Positions 1-5,339 of a stretch of DNA of 5,339 bases are shown here, piece by piece. The stretch is from positions 1-5,339 of the forward strand of contig DGTW01000013.1 of NCBI GenBank assembly GCA_002393835.1, in the 5' to 3' direction. The notes under the pieces are model-generated. The model was given only the letters and a program-made list of their open reading frames with translations, searched no databases and had not been told where the DNA came from. Source of the stretch: Treponema sp. UBA4326. Its GTDB lineage: Bacteria > Spirochaetota > Spirochaetia > Treponematales > Treponemataceae. The position numbers and the translations under genes are program-made. Position 1 is the stretch's first letter, and every line of letters starts with the position of its first letter.

Positions 1-28
1 TTTCCACTTTCCGTTTTCCACTTTCACT
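1..28. repeat. Short heptamer tandem repeat (TTTCCAC-type) downstream of cobT
   Basis: Four consecutive 7-base units are visible: TTTCCAC, TTTCCGT, TTTCCAC and a degenerate TTTCACT. As a result the 11-mer TTTCCACTTTC occurs at 1-11 and again at 15-25, a 14-base offset. The array starts at the window edge and may continue beyond it. It lies 30 bases past the cobT stop codon, in what looks like intergenic DNA. Short purine/pyrimidine-biased repeats of this kind are common between genes in many bacteria. No function is evident. Confidence 0.6.
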
Positions 29-57
29 TCGTCTAGGTAGCTGTCGTTGATTTTTGC

Positions 58-1095
58 TTACTCAAAGGTGGCCATATCGTTCATGATTGTGCAGGCGGCA
101 TCCATGATTTCAAATGCTAAGGGGCAACCGCTTCCTTCACCAAGCCGCATTCTGAGATTCAAATATGGAGCTAACGATAGTTCATTTATTGCGATTTTGT
201 AGCCCTTTTCTTCTGAGCAATGAGATGGAAAGAAATATTTGGCGGAAAGCGGGCAGATTCGAGCGGCACAGAGAGCCGCGACCACGGAAATATAGCCGTC
301 TATAACTACCGGAAGTTTATTTTTTGCCACTCCAAGAAAGACTCCGCACATGGCCGCAAGATCAAGGCCTCCGACTTTTGCCAGGACATCAATCACATCA
401 TCTTTATTGGGCTTGTTCAGTTCAATTCCCTTTTTTATGACCTCTTTTTTGTGAGAGAGCATTTTGTCGGTGATGCAGCCTCCCCGCCCCGTGATTTCTT
501 CCGGGTCAAGGCCTGTCAGCACCGAAAGGACTGCAGTTGAAGTCGTCGTGTTTGCGATTCCCATTTCGCCAACACCCAGGACGGAAACACCGTCAGCCTT
601 TGCAGATTCGGAAAGTTCAATGCCGACAAGAAGGGCTTTTTCGGCCTCTTCCCGGCTCATTGCCGGCCCCTGCAGGAATGAAGCCGTTCCTTTCCGGATT
701 TTTTTATTCAGGATTTCCGGGCAGTCATAGTCGCATTTGATTCCCACATCAACAACCTGGACTTCGTTTTTAAAATGCAGGGCGAGAGAGCTCATTCCTG
801 TGAGGTATCTGGTCATGTTTACGGCCTGGCTTGCCGTGACGCTTTGTGGTGCCGAAGAAACCCCCTCTTCTGCCACCCCGTTGTCCGCACACAGAACAAG
901 TATTCGTTTTTTGGGAAGAGAATTATGAAGCAGACCGGTGATTCCAGAGAGCCGGGAGCCGATTTCAAGAAGCTCTCCCATGCTCTCAGGCGGCATGGCA
1001 AGCGTAGACTGGTATTTTTTTGCCTCAAGGACAGCGGCTTCGTTTAAGGGAGAAATTGACTTTATGATTTCGGAAACTCGTGAGTTTACGGACAT
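58..1095 (-). CDS. cobT: Nicotinate-nucleotide:dimethylbenzimidazole phosphoribosyltransferase (CobT)
   Basis: This cytosolic enzyme transfers the phosphoribosyl group of nicotinate mononucleotide to a lower base, classically 5,6-dimethylbenzimidazole. The product, alpha-ribazole 5'-phosphate, is used to build the nucleotide loop of cobalamin. The 345 residues match the family's usual size of about 350, so the gene looks complete. Visible family motifs are ADNGVAEEGVS (70-80), GVGEMGIANTTTS (174-186), TGRGG (202-206), GGLDLAAMCG (242-251), VVIDGYISVVAAL (263-275) and RLGEGSGCPLAFEIMDAA (317-334). Glu320 in LGEGSG corresponds to the catalytic base known from Salmonella CobT (Glu317). The substrate-loop motif reads GIANTT where GIGNTT is common, which is minor. 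The ATG at 1095 is the only sensible start and lies 16 bases after the cobD stop codon, so the two are probably cotranscribed. No Shine-Dalgarno sequence precedes it (the upstream bases are AATTCAAATAAA). The protein ends ...MATFE, a normal CobT ending. Confidence 0.96.
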   Translation of the reverse strand: MSVNSRVSEIIKSISPLNEAAVLEAKKYQSTLAMPPESMGELLEIGSRLSGITGLLHNSLPKKRILVLCADNGVAEEGVSSAPQSVTASQAVNMTRYLTGMSSLALHFKNEVQVVDVGIKCDYDCPEILNKKIRKGTASFLQGPAMSREEAEKALLVGIELSESAKADGVSVLGVGEMGIANTTTSTAVLSVLTGLDPEEITGRGGCITDKMLSHKKEVIKKGIELNKPNKDDVIDVLAKVGGLDLAAMCGVFLGVAKNKLPVVIDGYISVVAALCAARICPLSAKYFFPSHCSEEKGYKIAINELSLAPYLNLRMRLGEGSGCPLAFEIMDAACTIMNDMATFE

Positions 1096-1111
1096 TTTAT
1101 TTGAATTAATG

Positions 1112-2521
1112 CTACTCTAGCACGATTTTTCGTAAAATTTCAATTAACCTTGCGTTTTCTTGGTGCGTCCTGACTGCCGTTCGGTAGAATTCGGCAGAAA
1201 GACATCTGAAATTCGAGCAGTTCCGAAGAAAAATACCGTTTTTTTGCAAATGAGTGTCTAGTTTTTCAAATAAATTGATATCGTTTTTAGGGGGGACGAC
1301 CTTGAACAGGATGAAATTTGCCTCAGAGGGGAAAACTATGAAACCTAAAGCCTTGAGTTCTTTTGCCAGGTAAGCCTTTTCCTTATTTATGACTTCCCTG
1401 CTTTTTTGAATGTAGTCATTTTCATCAAGGGCAGCCATGCCCGCAATCTGAGCGACTGTCGAGACATTCCATTCCGGGCGGAGAGAATTGATTTTTTGAA
1501 TCAGAGCAGGATTTGATGAGACGAGCCAGCCCAGACGAAGCCCAGCCATCGCAAAAGTCTTGGTGAAAGCATTAATCACGATAAGATGGGGGCAGGATTT
1601 GATAAATCTCAGAGCACTATCGCCTGTCCTCTCTGTAAAATCAATGAAACATTCGTCTATGACCAAAAAGATGCCCTCTCTTTCACAAGTCTGAACGAGC
1701 TTTTTGAGAAGAGACGGCTCAATCATCCTTCCTGTGGGATTATTCGGATTGCAGAAAAAAATCATGTCGGGGGAAGACTTTGTGATTGAGTCAAAAATTC
1801 CATCATCGAGGTCGAAATCATTTTCCTCTTTTAAAAAATGATAGTGAATCCGACAGTCACAAATTTTCAACGCCCTTTCGTATCCTGAGAAAGTCGGCGC
1901 AAGCAAAAGGGCATTTTTAGGAGAAATTGCGTTCACACAAAGGGAAATAAGCTCGCTGGCTCCGTTTCCGAAGACAATTTGCCGGGGGGGAAGACTTCTT
2001 TCGATTTTAGAGAGCTGGCTGGCAAGTTTTTCTTTGAGGCAAGTGCAGTTCTGGTCAGGATATTTTTCGCATGAATCGACAGCATTTTTTACAGCTGATT
2101 TCACGCTTTCTGGCAGTCCCAGCGGATTCGTATTCACGGAGAAGTCGGAACAAAAAATCTGTTCACCTTGCGTTAAACAGGATTTTCTCGCTTTTCCTTT
2201 ACTCCGCATCCGTGCGGAGCATTCAAGGGATTCTTCTCCCCCGTGATGATATTCTTCGGTAAGTGAACTTTCTTTTTTTGTCCGAAGAAGCCGCATGATT
2301 CGCTCGTAATTCTCTGGTTTGTGCGGGAAAGTGCAGTCCGTGCATCGCTTGATGATTCTTCCGTCTTCTTTTTTTATGAATGTTGGATTTCCCGGACAGG
2401 GATTTTTGGCATAGAGCGGGCAATAGCAGAAGAGGCAGTTAAATTCGCCCTCGTCCAGCCCCTCATGGCAGGGAAAATATGAGCAGCTTGTGTTTGCGAA
2501 GAATTTTGAGGAATTTTGCAT
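1112..2521 (-). CDS. cobD: Cysteine-rich small domain fused to L-threonine-O-3-phosphate decarboxylase (CobD)
   Basis: This is a two-domain protein of 469 residues. Residues 1-80 match the cysteine-rich small domain (PF04071), a putative metal-binding module. They read KFFANTSCSYFPCHEG, then EFNCLFCYCPLY, with further cysteines at 42, 60 and 63 (CTDC) and His67. Residues from about 92 (HHGG) to 469 form a PLP-dependent class I/II aminotransferase-fold enzyme of the CobD/HisC group. It shows DFSVNTNPLG (126-135), GNGASELI (185-192), CNPNNPTG (257-264), Asp289 in IDECF, the PLP lysine Lys321 in NAFTKTFAMAGLRLGW, and FYRTAVRTHQEN near the end. CobD decarboxylates threonine phosphate to (R)-1-amino-2-propanol phosphate; context with cobT and cbiA favours this over histidinol-phosphate aminotransferase. 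The ATG at 2521 is chosen because the Cys-rich homology starts there. The frame stays open upstream to a TTG at 2647, but those 42 residues look non-coding. No Shine-Dalgarno sequence is seen before 2521. The linker between HHGG and DFSVN is longer than usual and carries stem-loops. Confidence 0.92.
   Translation of the reverse strand: MQNSSKFFANTSCSYFPCHEGLDEGEFNCLFCYCPLYAKNPCPGNPTFIKKEDGRIIKRCTDCTFPHKPENYERIMRLLRTKKESSLTEEYHHGGEESLECSARMRSKGKARKSCLTQGEQIFCSDFSVNTNPLGLPESVKSAVKNAVDSCEKYPDQNCTCLKEKLASQLSKIERSLPPRQIVFGNGASELISLCVNAISPKNALLLAPTFSGYERALKICDCRIHYHFLKEENDFDLDDGIFDSITKSSPDMIFFCNPNNPTGRMIEPSLLKKLVQTCEREGIFLVIDECFIDFTERTGDSALRFIKSCPHLIVINAFTKTFAMAGLRLGWLVSSNPALIQKINSLRPEWNVSTVAQIAGMAALDENDYIQKSREVINKEKAYLAKELKALGFIVFPSEANFILFKVVPPKNDINLFEKLDTHLQKNGIFLRNCSNFRCLSAEFYRTAVRTHQENARLIEILRKIVLE
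2159..2219. repeat. Two stem-loops in the Cys-rich/CobD linker; possible small in-frame palindromic insertion
   Basis: Stem-loop A: CTCCGCA at 2202-2208 pairs perfectly with TGCGGAG at 2213-2219 around a 4-base loop. Stem-loop B: CTGTTCA at 2159-2165 pairs with TAAACAG at 2174-2180 around an 8-base loop; one pair is G:U in the minus-strand transcript. Both lie inside the codons for residues of about 96-123 of the cobD fusion. There the protein has roughly 20 more residues than typical CobD proteins between the HGG and DFSVN motifs, and the encoded segment is basic and of low conservation. The match of extra residues to palindromic DNA is seen directly. That this is an inserted element is inference. 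Confidence 0.4.
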
Positions 2522-2639
2522 GGGTCTGAAAAGTAATTGTCTATAGTCTAACGATATTTTGGATTTATTGAAAGATTGGGAGGAATTTCGTTCTTTGATG
2601 TAAAATAATAAGTATATCCAGCTTATTTTTAGCGTTCGG
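2522..2639. other. Gap between ATPase and cobD with no gene recognised
   Basis: These 118 bases are AT-rich and hold no recognisable gene, terminator hairpin or riboswitch. The cobD frame is open through this stretch, but the 42 residues it would add upstream of the Cys-rich domain begin at a TTG codon. They contain a short hydrophobic run (WIYLLFYI) and do not resemble the family's N-terminus. A TATACT hexamer on the minus strand (2611-2616) has no convincing -35 partner. Confidence 0.5.
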
Positions 2640-3803
2640 CTAGACAATCAAATTTCCACAGTTTTTAAAATTAAGGCACTTTATTCCGTCTGATTCTAAT
2701 TCCAAATTTCCACCATAAACGACGGTTGGAGATGTTGAATTCTTTGCAAAATCGCAAAATTTATTAAGATTTTTAGAAAAGTCTTTGGTATATGTAGAGG
2801 CAGATTTGATTTCCACAGGAATAATGCTACGCCCCTCTGCAATAATCAAATCTATTTCAAATCCCTTGCTGTCGCGGAAGTAGTAAAGACTTTTTTCAAG
2901 CCCCTTTGCATATTGTGCTTTTAAAATTTCAAGAATCACCATATTTTCAAAAAGATTTCCAACAAGAGGGTCGCGGGAAACTTGCTCTGGATTTTTTATT
3001 CCTAAAAGATATGAAGCCAGTCCTGGCTCATAAAAATAAATTTTTGGTGACTTTATAAGCCGCTTGGTATAATTTTCAAAATATGGTTCGAGTTTAAAAA
3101 TTATAAATGAAGCCTCCAGAACAGAAATCCACTCAGTCACAGTTGTTTTTGAAACCCCCGTATCGTTTGCGAGGGATTCATAATTTACGACCTGACCAAT
3201 TCGACCCGCCAGCAGCCGTAAAAACTTTTCAAACAGGTTTTTATGCTTCACATTCAGCAAGGTCTGTACATCCCGCTCAACATAAGTCTGAAAATATGAG
3301 CGATAAAGCAAATCGACCGGCTGATTTTCTGAATAATGGCGTGGCATGAAGCCCTGATACAAAAACTCATCTTTTGAAAAATCTAAACCAGCAGAATTGA
3401 GTTCCTTGATTGAAAATGGAAGAAGATTCAATATTGCGGTACGCCCAGCAAGTGACTGTGAAATAGCTGATTGTAATCCCTGTTGAAAACTGCCAGTCAG
3501 AATAAATTGTCCGTTGGATTTATCTTTGTCCACAATGACCTGTATTTTTGAAAGCAATTCTGGCACACGCTGAACTTCGTCAATAATCACAGGAGTCTTT
3601 ACTATGCTGAAAAAAGCGTTTATATCAGATTTTGCAAGTTCAAAATACTCTGGATCTTCAAGATTGATGTATGAGTAATCAGAAAAAAAAGTTTTCGCAA
3701 GAGTTGTTTTCCCTGATTGCCTCGGTCCTAAAATCGTAACAACGGGGAAAAATTCCGCACACCGCTTTAATTCAGATTCAATCAATCGTTTTACGCCATT
3801 CAT
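2640..3803 (-). CDS. AAA+ ATPase with DUF4143-type C-terminal region
   Basis: This P-loop ATPase belongs to a widespread, poorly characterised family often found as lone cargo genes. Numbering from the upstream ATG at 3821 (393 residues), the N-terminal AAA domain has Walker A GPRQSGKT (32-39), Walker B VIIDEVQ (78-84) and a sensor-1-like FILTGSF (106-112). The DUF4143 part follows with YVERDVQTLLNV (180-191). A winged-helix-like segment (about 213-247, NYESLANDTGVSKTTVTEW) and KIYFYEPGLASYLLG (260-274) come next. The C-terminus has a restriction-endonuclease-like core: Glu292, then Asp324 in GFEIDLII, then VEIK (336-339), the pattern of a PD-(D/E)XK fold. The start used here is the second ATG, codon 7, giving 387 residues. 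The family's usual N-terminus aligns there, and a strong promoter covers the upstream six codons; the ATG at 3821 remains possible. The gene is clearly more AT-rich than the cob genes and breaks their order. No role in B12 synthesis is known for the family. It may be horizontally acquired. Confidence 0.9.
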   Translation of the reverse strand: MNGVKRLIESELKRCAEFFPVVTILGPRQSGKTTLAKTFFSDYSYINLEDPEYFELAKSDINAFFSIVKTPVIIDEVQRVPELLSKIQVIVDKDKSNGQFILTGSFQQGLQSAISQSLAGRTAILNLLPFSIKELNSAGLDFSKDEFLYQGFMPRHYSENQPVDLLYRSYFQTYVERDVQTLLNVKHKNLFEKFLRLLAGRIGQVVNYESLANDTGVSKTTVTEWISVLEASFIIFKLEPYFENYTKRLIKSPKIYFYEPGLASYLLGIKNPEQVSRDPLVGNLFENMVILEILKAQYAKGLEKSLYYFRDSKGFEIDLIIAEGRSIIPVEIKSASTYTKDFSKNLNKFCDFAKNSTSPTVVYGGNLELESDGIKCLNFKNCGNLIV

Positions 3804-3809
3804 GATTGA

Positions 3810-3838
3810 ATTATAATACATAATGGTACAAATCGCAA
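3810..3838 (-). promoter_or_regulatory. Predicted sigma70-type promoter of the ATPase gene
   Basis: Read on the minus strand, a -35 box TTGCGA (3833-3838, four of six consensus bases) is followed by exactly 17 bases and then a perfect -10 box TATAAT (3810-3815). Counting seven bases downstream of the -10 puts the start of transcription at 3803. That is the A of the ATPase codon-7 ATG. The transcript would therefore be leaderless, which agrees with the lack of any Shine-Dalgarno sequence at either candidate start. The -35 box lies inside the adjoining inverted repeat. Confidence 0.6.
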
Positions 3839-3864
3839 GTTGAACTTACGATTTGTACCATTAT
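3820..3864. repeat. 45-bp near-perfect palindrome over the ATPase promoter; operator or hairpin candidate
   Basis: Two 22-base arms (3820-3841 and 3843-3864) are inverted copies around a single central base, with one mismatch (3836 C against 3848 A). Core arm sequences are AATGGTACAAATCG and CGATTTGTACCATT. In minus-strand RNA the mismatch becomes a G:U pair, so the transcript of this side could form an almost unbroken hairpin. The palindrome overlaps the -35 box and the ATG at 3821. A dimeric regulator bound here would block the promoter. No U-tract follows in the minus direction, so it is not a standard terminator for cbiA. On the plus strand a T6 run does follow at a short distance, but no plus-strand gene would need it. 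Confidence 0.75.
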
Positions 3865-3923
3865 TCTAATTTTTTGGGATAATTTCACCGGTAAATCTTC
3901 AACAGCCTTTTGCCTGTGAAAGC

Positions 3924-5339
3924 TCAGAAATTCCTTCGCTCACTTTTGCAGACTCCCAAAAACCAGCTGACAATTTCCGGGTTCGAGCGGTAATACAAAT
4001 GCGGAAAGCCTGCAAGCATTGTCGGAGTGGAAATCATGCAGTCCCATGAACGGTCAGAAAGCGGCTTTGAGGCCGTGAAGTCTGAGCCGTTGTTACTGCT
4101 GTCAAAATAGTGAAATTCATGGCCTTTGACCGAAAAATTGACCGGCAGGCCTGATTTTTTGACTCCCGTATTTTTGTCTGAGCCGCCTTTAAGGGTGAAT
4201 TCTGCGTATCCGAAGCGGACCAGCTTTCCAGTGTAGCGGCACTGACCTTTTATCGCCCCGCACATTTCGTAAGATTCTCCTCTCTCCGTGATGAGTTTTT
4301 CCTGAAGGTACATGAAGCCGCCGCATTCTGCCATGACAGGAAGACCGTTTTCTACTGCCTGCCTGATTGTAGCGCGCATTGATTCGTTGGCCTGGAGCCG
4401 GGAAGCGTAAAGTTCGGGGTATCCGCCGCCAAGCAAAAGCCCCTGAATGCCTGATGGGAGACTTTTGTCGTGCAAGGGCGAGAAGTAAACGAGTTTTGCG
4501 CCAGCTTTTTCAAGAAGCCGCAGGTTGTCCTGGTAATAAAAGCAAAAGGCCTCGTCTAGGGCAACAGCAATGGAAACGGAAAATTGAAAGGTAAAAGATG
4601 AAAGCTTGTCGGGGGAAGTCTCCCCCATCATTCCACAGTTAACAGAACCATCGCCACAAGGATGTGGCGTGATGACGAGCGAGTTTTGGTTACAAAACTC
4701 GGCCACTTTTTGCGATGACACGGAAGTCAGCGCAGAAAAGTGCACCCTCTCTCCTAAGGGGCAGAGCCCCTTAAAATCCCTATCGCTTTTTATTTTTGAT
4801 ATTTTTTCAACAGCTTCAAAATCCAGTGTGGCTTCAAGCGTTTTTGCGGTCTTTTGGATTTGTTCTTTTAGATTTTTGATTTCATCAGGCAAAAAAAGAC
4901 CCAGGTGTCGGCTTTCCCAGTTCAAATCAGAATCTTTTGGCAGATAACCGATGACTTTTACGCCGTATTCAGCACTCAGCTCTTCTTCAATCATTGATTT
5001 TAAAAGCTGAAAAGTGCTTTTTGTAACTTTGTTCAAAAAAATTCCCTTGATGAGGTTTTCTCCAGTGCCAGAGTGAGCCTTATCGTAGTCCAAAAAACCT
5101 TTCACAAGAGGCACGATTGACCGGCTCATCCCGCAAGCGGGAATGCAAAGGAGAATTGGCGTTTTCGTGATTCTGGCGATGTCATAGCTGGAGGCTTTGA
5201 GCGACTTTCCGCCAAGACCGTCAAAAAGTCCCATTACGCCTTCAATTACGGCGATTTTTTCTGGCTGATTGTTTTCGACCTGTATGCCTTCGCCAGCTTC
5301 TTCACCCGGCAAGCAATCGTTCTCTGATTCCATGTTCTC
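3924..5339 (-). CDS. cbiA: Cobyrinate a,c-diamide synthase (CbiA/CobB), N-terminus beyond the window
   Basis: CbiA uses ATP and glutamine to amidate the a and c carboxylates of cobyrinate. The frame is open to the right edge (two further codons before the ATG at 5333), and the Walker A region, roughly the first 60-80 residues, is absent, so the real start lies outside. Numbered from that ATG, IEGVMGLFDG (30-39) carries the equivalents of Salmonella CbiA Glu90 and Asp97. Then come GMSRSIVPLVKGF (68-80) and LGLFLPDE (144-151). The class I glutamine amidotransferase domain starts at about 253 (VSIAVALDEAFCFYY). It contains LLLGGGYPELYA (299-310), the nucleophile Cys337 in AECGGFMYL, GHEFHYFDS (404-412) and the likely catalytic His445 in PHLYYRSNPE. 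The HEFHY motif identifies CbiA/CobB rather than CobQ. Two oddities: the usual Asp of the VVDA-type strand end is replaced (IPACGMS, Pro65), and about 65 extra residues (about 186-250) lie between the synthetase and amidotransferase domains. It is probably the upstream member of the cob operon. Confidence 0.94.
   Translation of the reverse strand, partial: ENMESENDCLPGEEAGEGIQVENNQPEKIAVIEGVMGLFDGLGGKSLKASSYDIARITKTPILLCIPACGMSRSIVPLVKGFLDYDKAHSGTGENLIKGIFLNKVTKSTFQLLKSMIEEELSAEYGVKVIGYLPKDSDLNWESRHLGLFLPDEIKNLKEQIQKTAKTLEATLDFEAVEKISKIKSDRDFKGLCPLGERVHFSALTSVSSQKVAEFCNQNSLVITPHPCGDGSVNCGMMGETSPDKLSSFTFQFSVSIAVALDEAFCFYYQDNLRLLEKAGAKLVYFSPLHDKSLPSGIQGLLLGGGYPELYASRLQANESMRATIRQAVENGLPVMAECGGFMYLQEKLITERGESYEMCGAIKGQCRYTGKLVRFGYAEFTLKGGSDKNTGVKKSGLPVNFSVKGHEFHYFDSSNNGSDFTASKPLSDRSWDCMISTPTMLAGFPHLYYRSNPEIVSWFLGVCKSERRNF
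4611..4773. repeat. Five tandem stem-loops inside cbiA: probable in-frame palindromic element
   Basis: Five neighbouring inverted repeats tile this stretch. (1) GGGGGA 4611-4616 with TCCCCC 4621-4626. (2) CGCCACA 4652-4658 with TGTGGCG 4663-4669, extended by CAT/ATG across a 2-base bulge to 4649-4674. (3) CGAGTTTTG 4680-4688 with CAAAACTCG 4693-4701. (4) CACTTTTTGCG 4704-4714 with CGCAGAAAAGTG 4731-4742 (one bulged base), enclosing TGAC/GTCA. (5) TAAGGGGC 4755-4762 with GCCCCTTA 4766-4773. Loops are mostly 3-6 bases. All lie in the codons for cbiA residues of about 187-241, where typical CbiA proteins have only a short, variable linker. The cbiA frame reads through without a stop. Copy number elsewhere in the genome cannot be judged here. 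Confidence 0.7.

Noticed and set aside
1..57. Possible continuation of coding after the cobT stop (in-frame residues AKINDSYLDEVKVENGKWK)
   Set aside because: CobT already ends normally at ATFE, there is no start codon with a ribosome site, and the codons at the far end are simply the heptamer repeat read through.
220..1120. Several plus-strand open frames of 60-106 residues opposite cobT
   Set aside because: They lie opposite a well-supported gene, overlap one another, have no recognisable domains and no ribosome sites. They are shadows.
2604..2640. Promoter for cobD based on the TATACT hexamer at 2611-2616 (minus strand)
   Set aside because: No acceptable -35 hexamer exists at 16-18 bases upstream, and the region is AT-rich, so such hexamers are expected by chance.
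2522..2647. N-terminal extension of the cobD fusion starting at a TTG codon at 2647, overlapping the ATPase stop
   Set aside because: The 42 added residues do not resemble the family, the start is a rare codon without a ribosome site, and the Cys-rich domain homology begins exactly at the ATG at 2521.
3820..3876. Rho-independent terminator at the cbiA end
   Set aside because: In the direction of the genes (minus strand) the hairpin is followed by GTATTATAATTC, not a U-run. The T6 run lies on the plus-strand side, where there is no gene to terminate.
3865..3923. Cobalamin riboswitch between cbiA and the ATPase
   Set aside because: The stretch is far too short and lacks the B12-box-like conserved sequence. 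If one exists it would be upstream of cbiA, beyond the right edge.
4379..4947. Plus-strand open frames opposite cbiA (71 and 113 residues)
   Set aside because: They are antisense to a clear gene. The longer one is explained by the palindromic stretch, which is naturally open on both strands.

Overview
The window is a block of late cobalamin (vitamin B12) biosynthesis genes, all transcribed leftward on the minus strand. A probably unrelated ATPase gene sits in the middle of it. In transcription order from right to left the genes are: a cobyrinate a,c-diamide synthase (cbiA/cobB, 5' end cut by the right edge); an AAA+ ATPase of the DUF4143 type; a fusion of a cysteine-rich small domain to an L-threonine-O-3-phosphate decarboxylase (cobD); and nicotinate-nucleotide:dimethylbenzimidazole phosphoribosyltransferase (cobT). 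The plus-strand open frames are shadows of these genes. No rRNA, tRNA, CRISPR array or recognisable insertion sequence is visible.

The three cob genes supply different parts of one molecule. CbiA amidates the corrin ring, CobD makes the aminopropanol phosphate that becomes the nucleotide-loop linker, and CobT activates the lower base. The organism is probably an anaerobe making B12 by the cbi (anaerobic) route. The CbiA-type synthase and the cysteine-rich domain joined to CobD fit a Treponema-like spirochaete or a clostridial-type anaerobe, but no marker gene decides this. None of the three visible start codons has a clear Shine-Dalgarno sequence.

Three things stand out. First, the inter-domain linker of cbiA contains about 65 extra codons whose DNA (4611-4773) is five consecutive stem-loops, all in frame and without stops. 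It looks like a palindromic element inserted in a coding sequence, similar in concept to the Rickettsia palindromic elements. Second, the cobD fusion carries a smaller extra segment at its domain junction, also made of stem-loops (2159-2219). Third, the ATPase gene is visibly more AT-rich than its neighbours. It is headed by a near-perfect inverted repeat (3820-3864) that overlaps the -35 box of a strong sigma70-type promoter, and the predicted transcript would begin at or very near the ATG of codon 7 (leaderless).

Layout: 1-28 heptamer tandem repeat; 58-1095 cobT; 1112-2521 Cys-rich/cobD fusion; 2522-2639 gap with no gene; 2640-3803 (or 3821) ATPase; 3804-3923 promoter and palindrome; 3924-5339 cbiA, partial.
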